Notes: generated by a model not told the origin, from the letters alone. Counted from the first letter of the stretch, positions 11,166-22,644 are shown. The stretch is 64,000 nucleotides of DNA from Petaurus breviceps papuanus (GCA_028583685.1 JAMXIF010000003.1:80593333-80657332); one strand, 5' to 3'. Numbers and translations are program-made.

Positions 11166-11499
11166 AAGTGGAGAGAAAGCTGTGGAATAATAATTGTGTT
11201 CCTTATCACAAAACCACAATCATCACTCACCCACATAAATAGATAATTACACATATCCCAACGTGCCTGACCTAGACACCTAATTAAGAGTTCCTGAGCT
11301 ATCAGCTAAAGGACAAAAATAAATCTTACTGGGGAAAATATAGAGAGTCAGAAGAAGTCTACTTTTCAAGTAATTCAATTCAGCAAACACCTTCAGTGTC
11401 CTGGAAGTGGGGGAGACAGAAATGAAGGAAATGGGCCCTATCCTCCAAGAGTTCACATTGGAAATGTTTGACATCTGAAAACAATTTGTTAGAGGGAGT

Positions 11500-11680
11500 C
11501 ATCTGTGAAGTGTTGAGAAGAGACCCAAACTGGGAGCCAAGACATTTGGATCTCTCCTACAAACTTCCTTGGACAAACCATTTTACCTTTCTGTGCCTCC
11601 GTTTCCTCAGCTATAAAATGAGGGATTTGGATTAGATGTTCTATAAGATTTAGTTTGGCTCTATACTAATATTTCATTAG
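11500..11680 (+). mobile_element. MIR-like SINE fragment
   Basis: 'gggagccaagacatttggat', 'tgtgcctccgtttcctcagc', 'aatgagggatttggattaga' match MIR order. The head is weak. An ancient-repeat trace precedes it at 11370-11465. Confidence 0.5.
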
Positions 11681-11710
11681 AATTTCACTTACCTTAAAAA
11701 TTCTTCTCGG

Positions 11711-11868
11711 GGTGGCCAGGTAGCTCAGCGAGTAAGAGCACTGGCTCCAGTGTTGGGAAGACCTGGAGATCAAATCCCGGGCTCAGACACTTAGCACCCA
11801 CCCAGAAACACCTGGCCATGTAACCTTGAGCAAGTTACTTAATCCCAGTTGCTTTAAAAAAAAAAAAG
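11711..11868 (+). mobile_element. Marsupial tRNA-SINE, 'gctccagtgttg' variant, monomer
   Basis: Head 'tggccaggtagctcagcgag', B-box 'gagatcaaatcccgg', poly(A) tail. Flanks 'attcttctcgg' (11700-11710) and 'attcttctcagg' (11869-11880) form a target-site duplication. It is the monomeric reference for the dimer at 58525. Confidence 0.88.
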
Positions 11869-11880
11869 ATTCTTCTCAGG

Positions 11881-12683
11881 GTTTGCTATATACTTCTTTA
11901 AATTGGTAAATTAATATGCCACTAGTTTTTCAGCACCAGAAGATAGAACAAAGTGGCTTCTCTTTTTCTATGCATAAGACATTACAATGATGATGAATAT
12001 TGAATTTTGTATCTTTATAAAGCCAGCTAAATCTTAGGGAAAAAAGTACATGTGGTCTGTTCTCTCAGCATGTGATGCCCCACACCTCCTGCAGTGAGCG
12101 GTGGTCCCTTTTGAATCAGAAGAAATATATAGTACTGAGTTAAGCATAGGAAGATTTGAACTCCATTATACATGCAAATACATTTCTTTGAGGTACAGGA
12201 ATGCATTCACATCTGTAAAAATAAGAATACAGTAACATCCTCATAAGAAGTTACAGCTTATAAATCTTTCCCATGTGATAGCTGAATTTTTAAGTTCTAT
12301 CTGTATGTCTATAATTTCCCATTTCCCTCTTAGAAGGTTTCTTCACCCCACCCCCTAGGGAAGTTTTTAATAGCCAGGCTCATAAAAGGTCTCTGAAAGG
12401 TTTTCCTATACTGCAAATTCTCACTATACTGATAATAGTTTATTTGAAAAAGTACATAATAAAAATAAACTGTTTTTTCTTAATAAATTCAATGCCCCAC
12501 TTTTTTAAGCATTTTTAAAAGTTTGTCTGAAACTAATTAATTTAAAATATTTTTCTTATTTCCTTGTCTTCTTAATTCATTAGATTTAAGTTCTCTTCAA
12601 CGAGTCTGGGAAGTTACCATGTTACATGATTTTACTTCATTTTCTTAGGTAGATTCACCTTTATAAATGTGTTACAGCTGTGT
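11881..12683. other. Unassigned stretch
   Basis: About 800 bp of AT-rich sequence. No repeat or coding signal was recognised. Confidence 0.4.
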
Positions 12684-13040
12684 TTCTTTTATAAAATATA
12701 TTTTATTTTTTCCCAATTACATATTAAAACAAATTTTAAACTTTTTCTACAAGTTTTGAGTTCCAAATTCTATCCCTCCCTCCACTCCCCATTCCCTGAG
12801 ATGGTAAGTAATCAAATATAGGTTATACTTGTGCCATTGTGTAAAATATTTCCATATAGGTCATTTTGTTCAAGAAGGCTCAAATAAAAGAAAAAATAGG
12901 AGAAAGAGTGAAAAATAGGATGCTTCAGTCTGTATTCAAACAATATCAGTTCTTTTTCTGGAGGCAGATAGCATGCTTCATCATTAGTCCTTTGGGATTG
13001 TCTTGAATCATCGTATTGCTGAGACCAGCTTTGATATCTT
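12684..13040 (-). mobile_element. L1 LINE 3' UTR, 5'-truncated
   Basis: The antisense order 'tttcccaattacatattaaa', 'gagttccaaattctatccct', 'gatggtaagtaatc', 'gtattcaaacaatatcag', 'tttctggaggcagatagc' is the marsupial L1 3' UTR, with its 3' end at about 12684. Confidence 0.75.
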
Positions 13041-13834
13041 TCTATATCAATGCATTTGCAGTTAAATGAAGAGGATGGAAGTCAGATTTCAGAGGATTTA
13101 GAAGAAGAGAGGAAGTAGAAGCAACAAATGTAGATTACATTTCTAAGGAGTTTAGTAAAGAAGAAAAGGGAATATGTAGTATAGATTGTGAAGATAGAAG
13201 GATCTAGTGAAAGTGTTTGTTTAAAGGATGAGGTACATGAAGATGTTTTTAATCAGGAGGGGGAAAACTGGTAGATATGGGAGGGAAATGAAGATTAGAG
13301 ACAGGGATGATAGTGTACTTAATCTGCTGGAGAAGGAAAGAGGAAATGGGCTAAAGGGTACATGTAGAAGGAAAGGCTTTGGCAAAGAGAAGAGCCACTT
13401 CATCAGAGACTGGAGTGAATGAAGAGACAATGAAGAATGATGGGGTGGAGGGTAGAATTAGATGAAGAGAAAAACACCCCAACATCTCTCTTCCAACAGT
13501 TTCTCCATGGATAAGTAAAAATCAGAGATTTTAAAATTTTGGAAAATTTAAAATTTTGGAAAATTTGGCAAAAGATAATCTTGTTTAATGACCCTCTTCC
13601 TAGTGTGGCCCATTTAGCCCTCATTCAGAGGAACCCACTGTGTGGAGAAAGGGCCCACTATGATCATGGTCACCACCTCCACCATCTGCCATTAACCAAT
13701 GACGAGACAGGCAAGCCAACAGGCTAGCAGAGGTAGCAAGGTATCTTGAGGGAGAGACAGGAGATGGTATCGGCCAGGTTGGGGGAGGGGGTAGAAAGGA
13801 AAAACATGGTGGGAGAATAGGGGAAAGGGAAGGA
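13041..13834. other. Unassigned; purine-rich 13080-13450
   Basis: AG-rich sequence with antisense CT-rich reading frames typical of low complexity. A 17-bp unit 'ttaaaattttggaaaat' is repeated twice near 13530-13563. No gene evidence. Confidence 0.4.
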
Positions 13835-13935
13835 AGAGAATAAGCATTTAACAACTATTGTGCTAGGCATTGCTTTAAGTTCTTTACATATATTACCTAA
13901 TTTGATCCTCACAACACACTATGATGCTCACTCAC
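13835..13935 (-). mobile_element. CORE-SINE/MIR 3' fragment
   Basis: 'gcatttaacaactattgtgc', 'tacctaatttgatcctcaca' match the antisense CORE-SINE 3' half. Confidence 0.5.
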
Positions 13936-13979
13936 AGTGGGTCAAACCACTGACACCACTTTGACCACCTTGGATACCA

Positions 13980-14234
13980 GTGGAGCTAGTCCAGTACCAA
14001 GAGTTCAAGAACCTGGGGGATTGTAATGCCCTCCAGCTTAGCAACTCTGCTACCAGCCTAGCTCCAGTAGCCACTGTCCATGGGAAGCAACCTTTGGAGG
14101 GATGCAACCTCTCAGGACTCTCGGCAGGCCCTGTAGCCCTAACTTCCTCAGCAGCTAAAGCTAACGAAAACCCAAGAAATAAAGTCCTCACTGATAAATG
14201 CCCTAGCACTGTCAAATTGTTCAAACATTTGAAA
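13980..14234 (+). pseudogene. Possible Y-box protein (YBX-like) retropseudogene fragment
   Basis: An open frame of 85 codons in GC-richer sequence ends in ...ALTSSAAKANENPRNKVL then TDKCPSTVKLF. Human YBX1 has ...GLTSAAPAGGDKKVIATK then VLGTVKWF entering its cold-shock domain, so spacing and many residues align (ALTSSAA/GLTSAAP, KVL.TK...TVK.F). Similarity stops after TVK-x-F and a stop follows, so the cold-shock RNA-binding fold is absent. There is no intron-like break, as expected of a retrocopy. The upstream 40 residues do not align clearly. The comparison is from memory; chance similarity is possible. Confidence 0.33.
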
Positions 14235-14484
14235 TAGATGCGATATTAGCAATGAAAATAAGATTGAATAACCATCTGCTTAGCTACCACACCTTAAGAA
14301 TTATTGACTTTGTAGTTAAAATCACTTATATATGTTGTCTCCTGCTCTTATAGAATTTTAATCTTATTTCTGGGATTTGAGGTAGATTTTAGTGGGTCAA
14401 TAAACTTGGATAGGAAAAAAAATTGCATCTTTGTTTTCAATAACCTCAAAGTGAAGCAGCATTTCCTTTAATTATGAATGTAAA

Positions 14485-14572
14485 CAACTAATCATTATTC
14501 TAAGAAGGCCATAGATTTCATCAGACTGTCAAAGGAGCTATTAATGCATGAAAAAAGGGTAAAGAACCCTTG
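14485..14572 (+). mobile_element. Old DNA-transposon-like fragment
   Basis: 'tcattattctaagaaggcca', 'catcagactgtcaaagg' and 'aaagggtaaagaaccc' parallel the end of 31080-31315. Family not certain. Confidence 0.4.
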
Positions 14573-14700
14573 CCCTAATAGAATAGTTTCTTGAGAGTAG
14601 AGATTGTTCTGCTCCTCTATTTATTTCCCTAACATTTAGCACAGAGCTCTGAATTTAGTCAGTATTTAATTCGTTCATTCAATAAAATGAGACATAAAAT
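14573..14700 (+). mobile_element. L2 LINE 3' end fragment
   Basis: 'agtttcttgagagtagagat', 'ccctaacatttagcacagag', then 'cattcaataaaa': the L2 3' end pattern. Confidence 0.5.
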
Positions 14701-15019
14701 GAGTATAGACTCTTGTCAAAGGTGTTTGCACTCTAATGGAGAAGATCCAAGAGAGTTCAAGTTGAAGTTGGATTCCCTTTATATTTATCCCAGATGCAAA
14801 CGGGGTCACAGAGACAACTGAACAACAAACACCGTTTTTGGATGATGCTGATTGCATCTAACCCCAGAATACCTTAAAAGCTCTTGAATAAGATATATAA
14901 TTACTCAGAAAAGTCTAGCCGAATTGGTCATTCAGGAAAAAAGAGTGGCTAAAAGCAATGTTTCATTCAGAATCTGATATAAATTTGGATTGACAGTCTC
15001 TAGACATTGTGATAGTCAT
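14701..15019. other. Unassigned stretch
   Basis: No feature recognised. Confidence 0.4.
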
Positions 15020-15315
15020 TCACACACATATACATGTATAAGGTATATATAAGCATATACTATATATAATATGTGTGCAGATTATATATTAATATATACT
15101 ATATATACTTTGTTATATACAATTATAAATAATTATATAAAAGTTTACAATATAATATACAATATATATTTATAATACAATATATTTACAATACAATATA
15201 TAATTATATACAAATTAGATATTAATGTATACTATATATGCATATAGCTATGTATATATACTGATGTATGTATATATACATATATATTTATATACATATA
15301 TATTTATAAAAAGTG
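15020..15315. repeat. AT-rich TA-type low-complexity tract
   Basis: About 300 bp built almost entirely of TATATA, TATAC and TAATA words, with long self-complementary runs. Confidence 0.9.
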
Positions 15316-15750
15316 CTTAGCACTGTGTCTACTACTGACTGAATCTATAGATTATTCATATATTCATTTATATTTATATTCCTGTGCCTTGGGCACATAC
15401 CAGTTCAGAGTTGGACTTTGAATTAGAAGAGAATAAACTGAATTAACCTTTAGGAGAATGAAAAGTTCTTTTTTTTTAATGCAACTTTTCTTTCAATGAT
15501 GTTAAATATTGATGAATGACACAATACTGCACGCTCCTAAGAACTGAAAGTGTGGATCACCCAAAAGTCAGTGGAGAAGTGGGCATTGCTATTCTGGAAC
15601 ACATGGAGTTATGGTAAAGAAGTTATATAAAGGATATCATTAGAGAAATTATTATTGAGGAAAGGTGAACTTGTTTGATAAAAGGATAAACCAATAAAAG
15701 AGCTAATATTCTCCATTGGTATAGTCACCTTGTTAAAAAAAAAAATTAAG
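15316..15750. other. Unassigned stretch
   Basis: No feature recognised before the SINE. Confidence 0.4.
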
Positions 15751-15900
15751 GGGCAGCTAAGTGGCACAGTGAATAGAGCACCAGCCCTGGAGTCAGGAAG
15801 ACCTGAGTTCAAATCCGGCCCCACACGCTTAAACACAAAAACTAGCCTTGTAATGCTGGGCAAGTCACTTAAGCCCGATTGCCCTCCAAAAGAAAAAGAA
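15751..15900 (+). mobile_element. Marsupial tRNA-SINE
   Basis: 'gggcagctaagtggcacag', 'gagttcaaatccggcc', 'gcaagtcacttaagcccgat' and an A-rich tail. A 164-codon antisense frame across it is a shadow. Confidence 0.88.
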
Positions 15901-16159
15901 AAGAAAAAAATAAGCAAGGTAGACCCTCGATATTTGAGTAGAATACCTGTGGGAAATTTCTTGAGGGGTATGAACATGATATGCATAGGATGAACAAGCA
16001 TGGATGGATTATATTCTGAATCATTGGAGGGAATACCCACAACTATGAGATCCATTGGACTAATGCAGTAAACATGGTATATAGCGGTTCCCAGAATACC
16101 CATGAGATTCTCTTTTTCAGTCTTCTGGGTGTAGAGAAGCTCACAGCATACTAATAAAA

Positions 16160-16410
16160 ATAATGCCCAGCATTTATGTGGTGTCTGCTCTGTAGCAGAC
16201 AGACACTGTGCTAAGCACTTTTTAAAAATAAAATTTCATGTCACAACAACCTCAGGAGACAGGTGCTATTATCTCTATTGGAGAAACCTTGGAACATAGA
16301 AGTGATTTGCCCAAAGTCACACAGCTAATAGATGTGTGAGGCCTTATTTGAACTCAGGTCTCTTTCTGACTTCAGGTTTAGTGTTCTATCCATAACACCA
16401 CTTAGCTGCC
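16160..16410 (-). mobile_element. CORE-SINE (MIR/THER-type), near complete
   Basis: Antisense order: 'cagcatttatgtggtgtctg', 'cactgtgctaagcac', 'gatttgcccaaagtcacaca', 'atttgaactcaggtctc', 'ccacttagctgcc' head. Confidence 0.8.
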
Positions 16411-16600
16411 TAGTTGTAGATGGAAACTGATCTTGAGGTTAGGAAAACCGGGGTTCAAGTCTCTTCTCTGATATGCTGGCTGCGTGGCCCCAGGCAAACA
16501 CTTAATCTTTTACTTCTCTAGGAAACTAAGACTATAATTTTCAGAGAAGGTGCTGACTTGGATTGGTAGAGGCAGTTTCCTAACCTGTGATTAGTATTCT
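16411..16600 (+). mobile_element. tRNA-SINE/MIR remnant
   Basis: 'gaaaaccggggttcaagtct' and 'ggccccaggcaaacacttaa' retain the B-box and the 'gcaag.cactta' block. Diverged. Confidence 0.45.
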
Positions 16601-16924
16601 GTTTTGGAAATGCAATCAAACTAAGATTCTAGAACTTGGGGTAAAACAGTGTTGCCCCGGGAATCAAGGAGAAATCAAGAAATCAGAGAAAGATTCCTAG
16701 ATTCCTTTGAAAACAGGTACATCAAGCAAGAACCATGGAATTAATCTGGTAAGCAGAAGGTTGATGGCAGATGGGAGTGTATAGGATTCTGGGTTAGAGT
16801 CCTAAAATATGCTGTATTTGGGAAAGCCCAACCTCATCATCTCTCCTCCCGCTGACTGGAGAGGGTGAAGGATGGCCATGAGGAAGTTCCTCCCAAATCC
16901 TCTCCTAGAAGAAGGGACTCATGC

Positions 16925-17190
16925 AAGGTCAAAACAACTCCAAAAAACTCATGATGGAAAATGCTATCCACATCCAGAGAAAGAACTATGAAGCCTGAAT
17001 GCAGATAGAAGTAGACTATTTGTTCTCTTTTTTTTGTTTTGCTTTTTTTCTTTCTCATGGTTCCTCCTATTCATTCTAATTCTTCTATATAACATGACTA
17101 ATGTGAAAATATGCTTAATAAGAATGTATATGTAGAATCTATATTGAAGTGTTAAAATCTTGAAAGATCTACCTGTGGAGATAAAGAATA
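16925..17190 (+). mobile_element. L1 LINE 3' UTR fragment
   Basis: 'gatggaaaatgctatccaca', 'tccagagaaagaactatgaa', 'gcctgaatgcagatagaagt', 'aacatgactaatgtgaaaat' follow the marsupial L1 3' UTR. Confidence 0.75.
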
Positions 17191-18253
17191 AGAATTTTGG
17201 CCAAATTTACTTTAATCTTTAAAAATCTAGGCTATGTTATTAGAATGCATATTCTGGAATGAAAAAAATCATAAATGTAAATACTTCAGAAATTTTTACA
17301 AACTGATTCAAATGAAATGTATTTTTTCTGTCAGGGACAGATACAGTATGAGGCTTTATGACTCAATCTGTGCCCAGATATATTTTGTCAGTATTTTCAT
17401 AAATCATAAATACTAATTTTAACATACTCTCCTTGCATTGGAGGGAAAGTGATTCATAGCCTAGCATTTCACCAGAGTTGACAGTGGGCTCAGCTTGAGC
17501 ATAGCTGTCTAATAAAGCACAAGATGGAAGTAATTCAGTGTTGGAAGGTCTGTTTTGTGTTGTGGGAACTATGTGAATACCTTCACTGTTGCATGTATCA
17601 ATTTCTTAATTGCCATGTTCAATTCTTGGCAGTCCAAGCCAGGAGGCCCAAGTCACGTCTGTTCTGTCCTTTTGGAGTCCCCCTATATCTTGGATTACTC
17701 CATGATTCATTTCATTTGTTCTGTGTACTATGTTAATGTTACCATGCAAAGTGGTGTTGACATTCCCTCTATTTCTCCCACAGCTTTCCATCTTCTTTCT
17801 TTCTCTTTCCACTCTCTTATTATCTTTTCAATTTTAAATTGCAGGTTTTAAAAGCAACACAATTTGTACCATTCTTTGGTAAAATATGTGAAATTAGAAT
17901 TATTTTCTTAGGAAAAGGAAATGTCATAGATTAATCCTAAACTGGAACTGAAAACGATTGTCCAAAACACTGAGTCAGAAATACATTTTTCTCACAATTC
18001 ATTCAATTCACAGTAACACATAATTAAATCTCTCAATCAAAAAGAAACGCTCTAAAAATATAAAATACTGCATCAATTTGGATTGTGAATTTCTTTTTTC
18101 CATACTATACACTTCTTGCTAAGATGAACAAATATTAACAATTAAAACATGTTTCCCTTCATTTATTTCCAGGATGTGAAGAAAGCTTGAAAAATAAATT
18201 CTCTGGGAGAAAATTTTTATTCTAATGTAGACTATTTTTTCCCTTTAAAACAG
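17191..18253. other. Unassigned stretch
   Basis: About 1 kb with no recognised repeat. It ends in a T-rich tract before a possible exon. Confidence 0.4.
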
Positions 18254-18304
18254 TTCATAAGACGGCATCCTCAAGGGGAAAGAAGACAACACTGATGAGC
18301 ATAG
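18254..18304 (+). other. Possible 51-bp coding exon
   Basis: Preceded by a pyrimidine-rich tract ending 'ccctttaaaacag' and followed by 'gtaagc', a strong donor. Length is divisible by three. Only one frame is open (two bases, then HKTASSRGKKTTLMSI, then one base), which fits a phase-symmetric exon. The protein is not recognised, and short AG...GTAAG segments also arise by chance. Confidence 0.2.
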
Positions 18305-18393
18305 GTAAGCTTCATTTTGTGTAATAAGTATTCCCTATAACTTGAATTTTTCAAATTCAAATCACATTTCAGATATCCTAAGAGAGTCTTCTT

Positions 18394-18555
18394 CTTCTTC
18401 TTCTTTTCAAAGCAATTGGGGTTAAGTAACTTGCTCAAGGTTACACAGCCAATTATTTCTGGGTGTGGTGCTAAGTATCAGAACCCGGATTCGATCCCAG
18501 GTCATCCTGACTCTGGGGCCGGTGCTCCTACTCTCTGCGCTACCTGGCCGCCTCT
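18394..18555 (-). mobile_element. Marsupial tRNA-SINE, 'gctccagtgttg'-related variant
   Basis: Antisense SINE with 'gcaattggggttaagtaact', B-box 'cggattcgatcccagg' and head 'gctacctggccgcc'. The 12-bp flanks 'gagagtcttctt' (18382-18393 and 18556-18567) are an exact target-site duplication. Confidence 0.9.
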
Positions 18556-18599
18556 GAGAGTCTTCTTTTTAACGGAACCAACTGCAAATCATTTTCTTT

Positions 18600-19994
18600 A
18601 AAAATTGACTTGGGAATAACTATCCCCCAATTCACTTATTTGTAAATATGAGTTTTTAATGTATGGAATTTTCTTAAAGCCAAGTTTAACCCTCTCCTCT
18701 TATAGAGTAGAAGTAAGCTCAACAAATACATGTGATTACTTGTTGGCAGAAGACAATTTTTTTAAATCAGGTTAAAGATTGCAGATATGAGCAATGAAAT
18801 CTCCTATTCCCTTGAAATCCCACCCTCTTCTCCTTCAACCCTCTTTTGGAATTCTGTCTCTTCCACTCCTAGGAATCTTTTTCTCAACTGAGTAGAAGCC
18901 CATCCATAGCCAGTCAGTTCCTTGAAACGATCAAGCATCAAGCATACTGTATTCTCTATCTGAGATATAAATCTATTTTTATACTGTAGTCATGTATATG
19001 CCAGCTAGCATATAGCTATATATAGAATATATATGTATGTATAAGTGTGTGTGTGTGTTTTTGTGTGTATAGCAAGGGGACATCTGAAAGGCAGGTCAAA
19101 AATCATGAAAAGGATCTCCCCCTCTTTCAAGTACTATGGTATATGGAATTTCAGTTAGAAAACCATTTCTTTGATGGATTCTTTCTTCAGATCTCTTTTA
19201 AAATGCAAATAATCCCATGAGGAAAAAAAAACACACAAATTATTTCTCTCTTATGTTTTAGGGACTCGTGATTTTCCTTTTGATCTGAAGTATATAGGAT
19301 AGTCTTTGGTGGTGGGGGTGGGAAAGAGAGAAGTAAAGTAAGGGGGGCATGTCACTCACTCCACAGATTTGTCTCAGACAAACCTGGTGGGGATACCAGC
19401 ATATGGCAAGGAGAAGTAGATTGTCCTAATAACTCAGTGTTAGCACCTCTGCTGAAAAAAGAATTCCAGGATCTCGAGAATTAAAAAGCTTCTTACATCA
19501 GATCAAGCTCCTCATATGTTTGAGTCAATCCCATGCTATGGTCACTGAGTCAGAAAGAAAATAAAAAACAAGAAAGGAAATAGCTAGTCAGTCTCACTCA
19601 TCACTCCTCCTCCTATCCTGTGTAGAAATGCAAATGGGACAGGAAGAAAAGAAATATAAGAAGGGATTGAATATTCACCGAGATCTGGAAAATCACAGAG
19701 ACACGGGGAGAAATTATGGAATGAATAAGTCTGATGCAAATGTTTTTTGTCTTCAAAAAACTTGGACAGGGGATGGGTTCAAGAACATATGTGTTGATTT
19801 TAAACAGACAACCTAAACAAAAGTGTTCAGTGTTCATTCAAACGAGTATCTGGAATTCTCAAAGTTTTTTTTAGTCAGCTATTGAGTGAATTAGTCATTT
19901 TAAAATACTTCTTGATCTATACAACAACCAAAAAAATGTCATTAAGAAAAATCAACTGATGCATACTATTGAAACCAGAAGTGTTTTGATAGCA
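18600..19994. other. Unassigned stretch with TA/TG microsatellite
   Basis: A (TA)/(TG) tract lies at about 19015-19068. Otherwise nothing was recognised. Confidence 0.4.
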
Positions 19995-20484
19995 TTCTAT
20001 TATTACTACATTCCAGCTACTCTTGCACTGTGGATATCAGACTGAGACCCAGGTACTTTATAACCTCTAGGGGCTTGCATTCTAATTCGGGAAGGTAATA
20101 TAGGAAAGGGAGCTGAAAAGGCTGGCAGGTGGGGGCAGGAGAGGGTGTCCGTCTCCATGTGGAGACCCCAGAAAGAGCACAGTGGGAGAAGGAGACAAGA
20201 ATGGAAGAGGAATATAGGTGAGGTGAAGGAATAAAGGGTGAGAAAGCTGCACAAAGTGATGGCAGAAAGTGAGGACGATTTGGACTCAATATGAGGAAAG
20301 ATTCATTAGAACTTCTTGTAAGTCACATGGGATGAATGTCCCCTATCAAATGGAATCTAAAAGATGGCCCACAAGAGATGATATAGAGGAAAGTCCAGCA
20401 TCAGATTGGCCTAGATGCTCTCCAAGCTTCTGTGTCATCTAAAAATAAACCTTGAAGATTCTGGTATTCTCTCTTGTCCAGGAT

Positions 20485-20650
20485 GGTGTGAAATAGTTGG
20501 CCTATTGGAAGGGGCACTAACTGGCTTTGTGACTTGGCATAAATCACCTTATTGATGATACTCACTTTCTTCAACTAGGAAATGAGGGGATTGGATTGGA
20601 TGATGTCTAAGATTTGTTCCACCTTCAATATTCTGTAAAGTTCTAGGTCT
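20485..20650 (+). mobile_element. MIR-like SINE fragment
   Basis: 'ggcactaactggctttgtga', 'aaatgaggggattggattgg', 'atgatgtctaagatttgttc' resemble the MIR 3' half. Confidence 0.45.
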
Positions 20651-20734
20651 ATATTCACTGATTTGAGTCTTTATGCCTCCTAAAGCTCAGTTCCTGCCAA
20701 TGTGTTCTTTGGATGTTATATATGAAGACAAAAT

Positions 20735-20862
20735 ATTTTATTAGATTGAAATTTCCCTGAGGTCAGAGACTATGTCATTGCTTTGTCTTCTCATCCCCAA
20801 CAGTTAGTGTAGTGCCTTGCAAATAAGTTTTTAATAAATGTTTGTTGAATTCAATTGAATTG
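20735..20862 (+). mobile_element. L2 LINE 3' end fragment
   Basis: 'tccctgaggtcagagactat', 'tagtgtagtgccttgc' and 'ttaataaatgtttgttgaat' are the L2 3' end. Confidence 0.6.
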
Positions 20863-21335
20863 AAGGCTTATTAAATACGGTCTGAATCGGGTGTAATGTT
20901 TGGGAAGATACTTTATATATTGTTCCCAAAGGTTCCTTTTAGAACTATCTTTCAAGAATCCATGGAACCCTCAAGCCCCCAAAACTTTTAGAAAGTAAAT
21001 CCAGAATATGTCCCAGAAGACTGCTATATTATTTTAGTCAAAATCTTTCCTGTTATACTAACTTTTGTACCACTCAGACAATGAAGATAACCCTTTCGTT
21101 GATGCAGATCACAATCCATTCACATCTTATCCTGGCCAGTTTTGGCCGTAGCTCTCCTTAAAGCTCCATAGAGTATTTGCCCAACATAGTCCTGAATGAT
21201 TTATGCTGAATCTTTTACCATTCCTTGGATACTATTGCAATACTTGAGCTGTACATCTGTTATTCCTCACTCTCCGCATATGAATATCCCCCTCCTTTTA
21301 TGGTCATAAATTTCCTTGATGGTGCCTTTTATATT
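20863..21335. other. Unassigned stretch
   Basis: No feature recognised. Confidence 0.4.
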
Positions 21336-21339
21336 AACT

Positions 21340-21610
21340 CTTGAGCTCACAGAATCTAAGAGATGGAAGGGACCTTCAAGGCCTACATCTAATCCAACCA
21401 ATAACTTAACAAGAATCATTTTTAAAACACTGCTGAAAACTTCAAGAGTCAAATTCTAGAAGTAGCTTATTCAACTTTTGAACAAATACAAACATTAGGA
21501 GGCTTCTCCTTATCGCACACTATGTTGTAGCTTTTTCCTGTAGTTTCTAGGTTTGTCCTCTGGATCGAGGCAAAATAGGCCTAATCCCTTTAAGATTCTT
21601 CATAGTATGG
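21340..21610 (-). mobile_element. L3/CR1 LINE 3' end
   Basis: 'cacagaatctaagagatgga', 'gggaccttcaaggcc', 'atctaatccaacca' and later 'gttctgg/cctctgg' blocks are antisense L3/CR1. Confidence 0.55.
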
Positions 21611-21714
21611 TTTGTACTCACATAATAGCAAAAGGAAATATTAGTATTTTTTCAAAAGATAGCATTTGGTGACAGTAACAGCAATTTGGTGACAGCATTT
21701 AAAGCACCACAGAT

Positions 21715-21863
21715 GGGTACCAATTAGCACAAAAAACGAATCCCCTGAAGTGATCAGACTATTTGAAATCATACCACATTTTACATAATTATAACTTTGA
21801 ATAGTGCAAATTTCAATAAATGTGGCCACTTCAGGCGATTCATTATTTGTACCTAGCTGTATG
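21715..21863. repeat. Imperfect palindrome, MITE-like
   Basis: The arm at 21715-21755 ('gaatcccctgaagtgatca') is the reverse complement, with mismatches, of 21823-21863 ('tggccacttcaggcgattc'), with a spacer of about 67 bp. Matches continue outward through 'ggtac'. Consistent with a small non-autonomous DNA transposon. Confidence 0.5.
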
Positions 21864-21911
21864 TAATTTGCCCCAGCACAATCCAACTTGCTCTTTTTCA
21901 CACTAACTTCC

Positions 21912-22020
21912 AAACAATTAAGTGGTGCAATGTATAAAGTGTTGACCTTGGAGTCAGGTAGACCTGAGTTCAAATTCAGCCTCAGACATTTACTAACTCT
22001 GTCACTGGTGAAGTGACTTA

Positions 22021-22055
<35 letters not shown>

Positions 22056-22195
22056 GTTTCCTCATCTGTCAAAATGAGGAAAATAAGAGCACCTACCTCC
22101 CAGGGGTGTTGGGAGGATAAAATGAGATAATATTCCCTTGTAAAGGGCTTTGCAGATCTTTAAAATACTATATAAATATTAGCTGTCATTAGCCA
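21912..22195 (+). mobile_element. CORE-SINE with internal (GT)n expansion
   Basis: Head 'taagtggtgcaatgtata', 'gagttcaaattcagcctc', then a (TG)n run at 22023-22052 and the CORE/3' part 'ctcatctgtcaaaatgagga', 'gctttgcagatctttaaaat'. The microsatellite replaces part of the middle. Confidence 0.75.
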
Positions 22196-22644
22196 TTATC
22201 CAGCTCATTGTCTGTTGAGCTATTAATTCATTGGATTCTCGTAGGTGAAATGAGTTTGACAGATACCTAGAATGAGTAGAGAGATAAATTAGTTCGAAGA
22301 AATGCAAACAACTACGTTTTGTGGAAATTTTCAAGGGGTTGGGGGAAGCAATCCTCACTGCACAGGTTTGGGGAAGGAACTGAGTCACTTAGAGGGTTTT
22401 AACACGTACATTTAAACTTCCATTTAAAGGGTTATTTACCTGGTTTGCCACCTGACCTAACTAGGGTACTGGTTTGAGATAACCCCTGGCTTCTAGTTCC
22501 TAATTGTAGACACTTGGTCATTTTTGAGTGTTAAGTCATAGCACAACTCTTGGTACCATGCATGTCTCTATGAAAACCTAAGGGTGCTCATACCATTCAA
22601 CTGTGTATCGTAATAGGATACTACCATGCAAATGCTTGTCCATA

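Noticed and set aside
15609-16103. 164-codon minus-strand frame, the longest in the window
   Set aside because: It runs antisense through a tRNA-SINE and flanking AT-rich DNA; the L-N-S-G-L-P-D-S piece is the generic antisense translation of these SINEs and recurs at several other SINE loci.
21641-22024. 127-codon minus-strand frame
   Set aside because: Composed of a palindromic MITE-like segment plus antisense SINE.
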